DNA from: Gemmatimonadaceae bacterium
Lineage (GTDB): Bacteria > Gemmatimonadota > Gemmatimonadetes > Gemmatimonadales > Gemmatimonadaceae
DNA length: 10,086 nt
Assembly: GCA_013361745.1 (NCBI GenBank)
Contig: JABFXM010000418.1
Span: forward strand, 1-10,086
Direction of reading: 5' to 3'
Below are positions 7,399-10,086 of this stretch, in pieces (the stretch's first letter is position 1; each line of letters starts with the position of its first letter). A program made the translations under genes and the position numbers. The notes beneath the pieces are model-generated. The model did no database searches, was not told the DNA's origin, and saw only the letters and a list, made by a program, of their open reading frames with translations.

Positions 7399-7682
7399 AG
7401 GACTCGGACCGTCTCCACGTTCGCATCGCGGGTCGCGTGCAGGGAGTCGGCTTCCGGTGGTTCGTCCGCGAAGAGGCTCGTCGCCTCCAGCTCGCGGGGT
7501 GGGTGCGCAATCTGCCGTCCGGCGAGGTCGAGCTCATGGCGGAGGGGCCTCGCGACGCGCTCGACGCGCTCGCACGCGCCGTCGGGCAGGGGCCGCCGGG
7601 CGCTCGCGTCGAGGTCGTCCATCAGCTGCCCGGCCATGTACAGGACGACGAGCTGCCATCACCCTTCGCGATAGAGCGATGA
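7395..7682 (+). CDS. acyP: Acylphosphatase
   Basis: Small cytosolic enzyme that hydrolyses acyl phosphates such as acetyl phosphate or carbamoyl phosphate; 95 residues, the usual size. The phosphate-binding loop GRVQGVGFR (13-21) ends in the catalytic Arg21. GWVRNLPSGEVE (35-46) carries the catalytic Asn39. The rest fits the ferredoxin-like fold, and no HypF-type extension is present. It overlaps the hypothetical gene before it and apt after it by four bases each (both ATGA). Its physiological substrate is unknown here as in most bacteria. An idle link to PlsY, which uses acyl-phosphate, is possible but the two genes lie in different clusters. The symbol follows common usage. Confidence 0.93.
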   Translation: MKDSDRLHVRIAGRVQGVGFRWFVREEARRLQLAGWVRNLPSGEVELMAEGPRDALDALARAVGQGPPGARVEVVHQLPGHVQDDELPSPFAIER

Positions 7683-8218
7683 GCTCCACCGAATCCGGGC
7701 TCCGCGCTCGACTCCGCGCGGCGATTCGCGACGTCCCGGACTTCCCGAAGCCCGGGATCGTCTTCAAGGACATCACGCCGGTGCTGGCCGATCCGGGGCT
7801 GTTCGCGGAGACGATCGATGCGCTGGCCGCGCCCTTCGCGGGGCGCGGCATCACGCACGTCGCGGCAATCGAGAGTCGGGGATTCCTGCTCGGAGCGCCG
7901 GTCGCGCGCGTCCTCGGGGCCGGGCTCGTCCCGATGCGCAAGGCGGGGAAGCTTCCGTGGACCACGCAGCGCGAGAGCTACGATCTCGAGTACGGGGCCG
8001 ATGCACTCGAGGTCCACGCTGATGCCTTTGGCGACGCGACTCGCGTCCTGATCGTCGACGACGTGCTCGCGACCGGGGGGACGGCGGCCGCCGCCGCTCG
8101 GCTCGCGCAGCGCTGCGGAGCCCGTGTCGAGGGGTTCTCATTTCTCATGAGCCTCGGCTTTCTGGGCGGGCGTGCGCGCCTCGACGTCGCGACCGTGGAG
8201 TCGCTGCTCGAGTATTGA
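7679..8218 (+). CDS. apt: Adenine phosphoribosyltransferase
   Basis: Purine salvage enzyme that joins adenine and PRPP to give AMP; 179 residues, normal length. The N-terminal FPKPGIVFKDITP at 22-34 is the classic Apt signature. Then come AIESRGFLLGAPVA, the flexible-loop region RKAGKLPWTT, and EYGADALEVH. The PRPP-binding motif VLIVDDVLATGGTA carries the acidic pair D127-D128. The ATG at 7679 overlaps the acyP stop and gives the family-typical start; the longer upstream frame is out-of-phase coding sequence. The TGA overlaps a TTG that may start the next gene. No missing residues are seen. Confidence 0.96.
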   Translation: MSSTESGLRARLRAAIRDVPDFPKPGIVFKDITPVLADPGLFAETIDALAAPFAGRGITHVAAIESRGFLLGAPVARVLGAGLVPMRKAGKLPWTTQRESYDLEYGADALEVHADAFGDATRVLIVDDVLATGGTAAAAARLAQRCGARVEGFSFLMSLGFLGGRARLDVATVESLLEY

Positions 8219-8829
8219 GCTGGCTGGACCGACGACGGTCCGCGGCCGAACTCACTTTTCTCTCGACGAAGCAGATGCAGCAGATCAAGGGAAGTGTAGT
8301 CAAGTCTCGACTGGCGTTCGTCGAGGAGAATTTCGGGTGTGAAGCCGTGAACCGGGTGTTGTCGACACTGTCGGAGGCCGACCGGAAGTCGTTGTCGTCC
8401 ATCCTCACGGTGAAATGGTATCCGCTAGAGCTCGGTACCCGGCTCGATGAAGCCATCGTGAACGTCCTGGCCGCCGGGAAGCCGGAGTTCTTCGAGCGCC
8501 TCGGAGCCGCGTCGGCCGACAAGAACCTGTCGGGCGTGCACAAGGCGTTCATCTCCAGCAGAGACCCGCACGCCTTCCTCACGCGGACGCCGGCGATCTA
8601 CTCGATGTACTACGAGAAGGGGCGCCGTGAGTACGAGAAGACAGGGGACCGCTCGGCGACGCTCACGACGTACGACGCGGAAGTCTTCAGCGCGCCCGAC
8701 TGCCTCACCATTGTCGGTTGGCATCGCCGGGCGCTCGAGATGTGCGGCGCGACGAACGTGCAGGTGACGGAGGAAGAGTGCCGTGCGCGGGGCGCGGCCG
8801 TCTGCCGGTACCACCTCAGCTGGGATTGA
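8215..8829 (+). CDS. DUF2378 (TIGR02265)/V4R-like protein
   Basis: Protein of 204 residues from the TTG at 8215, or 184 from the ATG at 8275. The core from KGSVVKSRLAFVEENFG to the end resembles DUF2378/TIGR02265, a family much expanded in Myxococcus. The C-terminal stretch GWHRRALEMCGATNVQVTEEECRARGAAVCRYHLSW looks like the Cys-containing end of V4R-like small-molecule-binding domains. It has no DNA-binding or enzyme motif and no membrane segment; a ligand-sensing or protein-partner role is inference. The TTG overlaps the apt stop like other joints in this cluster, but family similarity begins near the ATG. The 60 bases between contain a 6-bp hairpin and less biased codons, so the ATG start is a serious alternative. 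It is the last gene before a terminator. Confidence 0.75.
   Translation: MSWLDRRRSAAELTFLSTKQMQQIKGSVVKSRLAFVEENFGCEAVNRVLSTLSEADRKSLSSILTVKWYPLELGTRLDEAIVNVLAAGKPEFFERLGAASADKNLSGVHKAFISSRDPHAFLTRTPAIYSMYYEKGRREYEKTGDRSATLTTYDAEVFSAPDCLTIVGWHRRALEMCGATNVQVTEEECRARGAAVCRYHLSWD
8226..8241 (+). other. Short perfect hairpin at the apt / DUF2378-like junction
   Basis: GGACCG at 8226-8231 and CGGTCC at 8236-8241 form a perfect 6-bp stem with a four-base loop, eight bases after the apt stop. No T-run follows directly, though CTTTTCTC comes about ten bases later. It may be chance coding sequence if translation starts at the TTG, or a weak attenuator if it starts at the ATG 8275. Confidence 0.35.
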
Positions 8830-8846
8830 GCGGCCGCGACGGCTCG

Positions 8847-8888
8847 CGCGGCCGAGGGTCGCGTCGCGACCTCGGCCGCGTTATGTTT
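8847..8888 (+). terminator. Hairpin terminator after the apt cluster
   Basis: CGCGGCCGAGG at 8847-8857 pairs perfectly with CCTCGGCCGCG at 8870-8880, an 11-bp GC-rich stem. The loop region GTCGCGTCGCGA can pair further in another register. The T-rich TTATGTTT follows. It lies 17 bases after the stop of the DUF2378-like gene and probably ends that transcript, although the T tail is interrupted. Confidence 0.75.
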
Positions 8889-8893
8889 CCGGG

Positions 8894-8929
8894 CCGTGCG
8901 CTGGCGTCCACGAACGGACAGCCGCACGG
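8894..8929 (+). other. Bulged stem-loop just upstream of the tRNA gene
   Basis: CCGTGCG at 8894-8900 pairs with CGCACGG at 8923-8929. Inside, GTCC at 8906-8909 pairs with GGAC at 8916-8919 around a six-base loop, with a small internal bulge between the two stems. It ends six bases before the tRNA 5' end. It may be part of the tRNA leader, a second terminator stem or a promoter-associated dyad. No clear -35/-10 pair is visible here. Confidence 0.45.
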
Positions 8930-8935
8930 TGACGC

Positions 8936-9009
8936 GCCCCTGTAGCTCAGGTGGATAGAGCAGCGGTTTCCTCAACCGTTGGCCGGGTGTTCGAATCACC
9001 CCAGGGGCA
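8936..9009 (+). tRNA. tRNA-Arg, anticodon CCT
   Basis: A full cloverleaf can be drawn. The acceptor stem GCCCCTG (8936-8942) pairs with CAGGGGC (9002-9008), seven perfect pairs, and the discriminator base is A9009. The D stem is GCTC/GAGC. The anticodon stem GCGGT/ACCGT (8963-8967 with 8975-8979) has one G-T pair at its outer end. The anticodon loop TTCCTCA has CCT at 8970-8972. The variable loop has five bases, and the T arm is GGGTG-TTCGAAT-CACCC. The D loop carries A at the position equivalent to 20, consistent with arginine identity. The 3' CCA is not encoded. Position 37 is C, where nearly all tRNAs have a purine. It should read AGG, which occurs in frame in der, surE and pcm here. Confidence 0.93.
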
Positions 9010-9010
9010 T

Positions 9011-9029
9011 CGCGCGCCGACTGCGCGCG
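9011..9029 (+). other. Stem-loop at the tRNA 3' flank
   Basis: CGCGCGC at 9011-9017 and GCGCGCG at 9023-9029 form a perfect 7-bp stem with a five-base loop, two bases after the tRNA. No T-run follows, so it is more likely a processing or stability element than a terminator. The low-complexity CG alternation means it may have arisen by chance. Confidence 0.4.
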
Positions 9030-9059
9030 TCGCGCCATCAACCAGAATCCAGAGTAGCG

Positions 9060-9725
9060 ATGGAACGGACCGAGGAGCGCGCCGCGGGCGGCGGCGTCGA
9101 CGAGCGAACGGAATCGATCTTCGAGTGGCTTCACGCGAACTCGCGGCTCTTCGGCATCGCGCTGGCGGTGGTCGTCGCCGTCGCGCTGGGCGGCTGGCTG
9201 TATACGCGGGCGCAGGCCGGCAAGGAGCTGCGCGCCGAGCAGGATCTGCAACGCGCCCAGGCCTCGATGGTCCAGGGTAACACGCCGCTGGCGCAGACCG
9301 ACCTCGAGAAGCTGGTATCGTCCCGCGGCGGAACCTCGGGCGCGTCGCAGGGGGCGATGCTGCTGGCGCAGCTCCACTACCAGGCGGGCGAGTATCAGAA
9401 GGGGATCGACGTCCTGGAGAAGAGCGGCGCCGCGCGCAAGGAGTTCTCCGCGCCGGTCGAGGCCCTGATCGGGGACGGCTACTCCCAGCTCGGGAGGTAC
9501 AGCGAGGCGGCCGCTCATTACCGGAAGGCCGCCGACGCGACGCGCTTCAAGGCGGACCGCGAGAACTACCTGGCGGACGCGGCCCGGAACCTGACCGAGG
9601 CGAAGGACACCACCGCCGCCCGGCAGATTTGGCAGGACCTCGCCGGGGACGAGAGCAGCCCGCTGGCGGCCGAGGCCAAGATCAGACTCGGCGAGCTTCT
9701 GGCCAGGCCGGCTGCGAAGAGCTGA
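9060..9725 (+). CDS. Membrane-anchored TPR-like protein (YfgM / TPR_21 type)
   Basis: Protein of 221 residues with a short N-terminal cytoplasmic part, one membrane span at about 30-48 (LFGIALAVVVAVALGGWLY), and an extracytoplasmic helical domain. From about residue 55 it has TPR-like helix pairs, for example LAQLHYQAGEYQKGIDVLEKSG and IGDGYSQLGRYSEAAAHYRKA. Layout and size match YfgM-like proteins, which help envelope protein assembly next to the Sec translocon and BAM system in E. coli; that role is known for E. coli and only inferred here. The ATG at 9060 is preferred. The frame stays open upstream into the tRNA, so earlier starts are artefacts. It begins 50 bases after the tRNA, with no terminator between, and may share its transcript. 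A strong terminator follows. Confidence 0.85.
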   Translation: MERTEERAAGGGVDERTESIFEWLHANSRLFGIALAVVVAVALGGWLYTRAQAGKELRAEQDLQRAQASMVQGNTPLAQTDLEKLVSSRGGTSGASQGAMLLAQLHYQAGEYQKGIDVLEKSGAARKEFSAPVEALIGDGYSQLGRYSEAAAHYRKAADATRFKADRENYLADAARNLTEAKDTTAARQIWQDLAGDESSPLAAEAKIRLGELLARPAAKS

Positions 9726-9742
9726 CGGCCGAGAGGACCATC

Positions 9743-9779
9743 GAAGCGCCCGCGGCCGACGCCGCGGGCGCTTTCTTTT
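9743..9779 (+). terminator. Strong intrinsic terminator after the TPR gene
   Basis: AGCGCCCGCGGC at 9745-9756 pairs perfectly with GCCGCGGGCGCT at 9761-9772 around a four-base CGAC loop. The stem can be extended by an A-T and a G-T pair at its base. TTCTTTT at 9773-9779 gives the U-rich tail. It lies 17 bases after the TPR gene stop. Confidence 0.95.
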
Positions 9780-10086
9780 GGGCGGCCGCAAGAACTGACG
9801 CCGCAGTGGAACCAGCGTTCGAAGGCCAAGGTGCGCCTCGATCCACGGCCGCTCCTCCGAACGCAGTGCAGCGATGCTGACGGCTTCCGGCAGGGGCGGA
9901 CTCGCGCCGTGGAGTCGAGAGCTGGACAAGCGCCGAGGCCGCTGTCCATACTCAGACGGGCGCCAATTGATTCGTATAATATGTATTATGTAAACCCAAG
10001 CCCGGTGAAAACTGTGGAGAACTGTTCGCCCTCCACTGTGGGAATCACTGCTAACTCCTTGTCCTGTTGCCTTTTGCCACCCGATC
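9780..10086. other. Non-coding end region around a dif-like site
   Basis: No open frame here has convincing codon bias, start or homology on either strand. Base composition falls from strongly GC-rich at 9780-9960 to clearly AT-richer from about 9964 to the window end. The stretch holds the dif-like site at 9969-9996. It also holds a weak 6-bp stem, GTGGAG at 10014-10019 with CTCCAC at 10031-10036, and two copies of ACTGTGG at 10011 and 10035. Nothing else stands out. Confidence 0.7.
9969..9996 (+). other. dif: Candidate XerC/XerD recombination site (dif)
   Basis: Twenty-eight bases with the dif layout. The left, XerC-type arm is GATTCGTATAA (9969-9979), the centre is TATGTA (9980-9985), and the right, XerD-type arm is TTATGTAAACC (9986-9996). 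The right arm matches the Bacillus subtilis dif arm TTATGTAAACT at 10 of 11 bases and the E. coli arm TTATGTTAAAT at 8 of 11. Over all 28 bases I count about 22 matches to B. subtilis and 20 to E. coli, comparing with sequences from memory. The arms are partial inverted repeats, as expected. It is an AT-rich island in GC-rich DNA, outside genes, after a strong terminator. It would serve chromosome dimer resolution at the replication terminus, or a Xer-dependent integrating element. Confidence 0.82.

Noticed and set aside
8979..9059. Longer N-terminus for the TPR protein reaching into the tRNA
   Set aside because: The extra codons overlap the tRNA T arm and acceptor stem and encode an Arg/Pro-rich stretch unlike the protein; ATG 9060 gives a normal YfgM-like start.
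9815..9864. 7-bp inverted repeat GCGTTCG / CGAACGC with a 36-base spacer
   Set aside because: The arms are short and far apart, no T-run or gene is linked to it, and such repeats are common in GC-rich DNA.
8610..9929. Long minus-strand open frame (439 codons) across the tRNA and TPR gene
   Set aside because: It runs through the tRNA and two terminator hairpins, has low-complexity Arg/Pro/Ala composition, and opposes two supported genes.
9975..9980. TATAAT inside the dif-like site as a -10 promoter box
   Set aside because: The matching -35 position (about 9952-9957) reads TCAGAC, far from TTGACA, and no gene start follows in the window; the dif reading explains more bases.
1..10086. CRISPR arrays, insertion sequences, toxin-antitoxin pairs or a defence system
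   Set aside because: I found no regularly spaced repeats, transposase motifs or foreign-looking genes; apart from the dif-like site and two unknown proteins the content is housekeeping.

Overview
The window is a GC-rich bacterial chromosome segment with every recognisable gene on the + strand. Very high G/C at third codon positions, GTG and TTG starts, a tRNA without an encoded CCA, and a DUF2378-like protein suggest a soil-type, high-GC, Gram-negative lineage. Gemmatimonadota fits best and Myxococcota or another deep phylum is the alternative. This is inference from gene content and style; no rRNA or other strong phylogenetic marker is present.

Positions 5-6637 look like one transcription unit of eight genes whose ends touch or overlap: a PDZ/radical-SAM/DUF512 protein, der (ribosome-assembly GTPase), plsY and gpsA (the first two steps of phospholipid synthesis), a small MerR-type regulator, a family 2 glycosyltransferase, surE (nucleotidase) and pcm (isoaspartyl protein repair). 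GpsA makes glycerol-3-phosphate and PlsY acylates it. SurE and Pcm form a stationary-phase survival pair also seen side by side in proteobacteria.

After an 80-base gap comes a second tight unit, 6718-8829: an unrecognised Pro/Ala-rich protein with a conserved-looking C-terminal tail, acylphosphatase, adenine phosphoribosyltransferase and a DUF2378/V4R-like protein. A GC-rich hairpin with a T-rich tail closes it. A further stem-loop, a tRNA-Arg(CCT) gene with an unusual pyrimidine at position 37, and another stem-loop follow. Then comes a membrane-anchored TPR protein (YfgM-like), ended by a textbook intrinsic terminator at 9743-9779.

The last 300 bases hold no gene I can support, but contain the most notable element. 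An AT-rich 28-bp sequence at 9969-9996 has the 11-6-11 layout and arm sequences of a XerC/XerD dif site. If real, it places the right end of the window at the chromosome replication terminus, or at the edge of a Xer-using mobile element. All genes would then be co-oriented with replication toward the terminus. Apart from this, the window is mostly housekeeping; I do not see a clear new defence, secretion or biosynthetic system.
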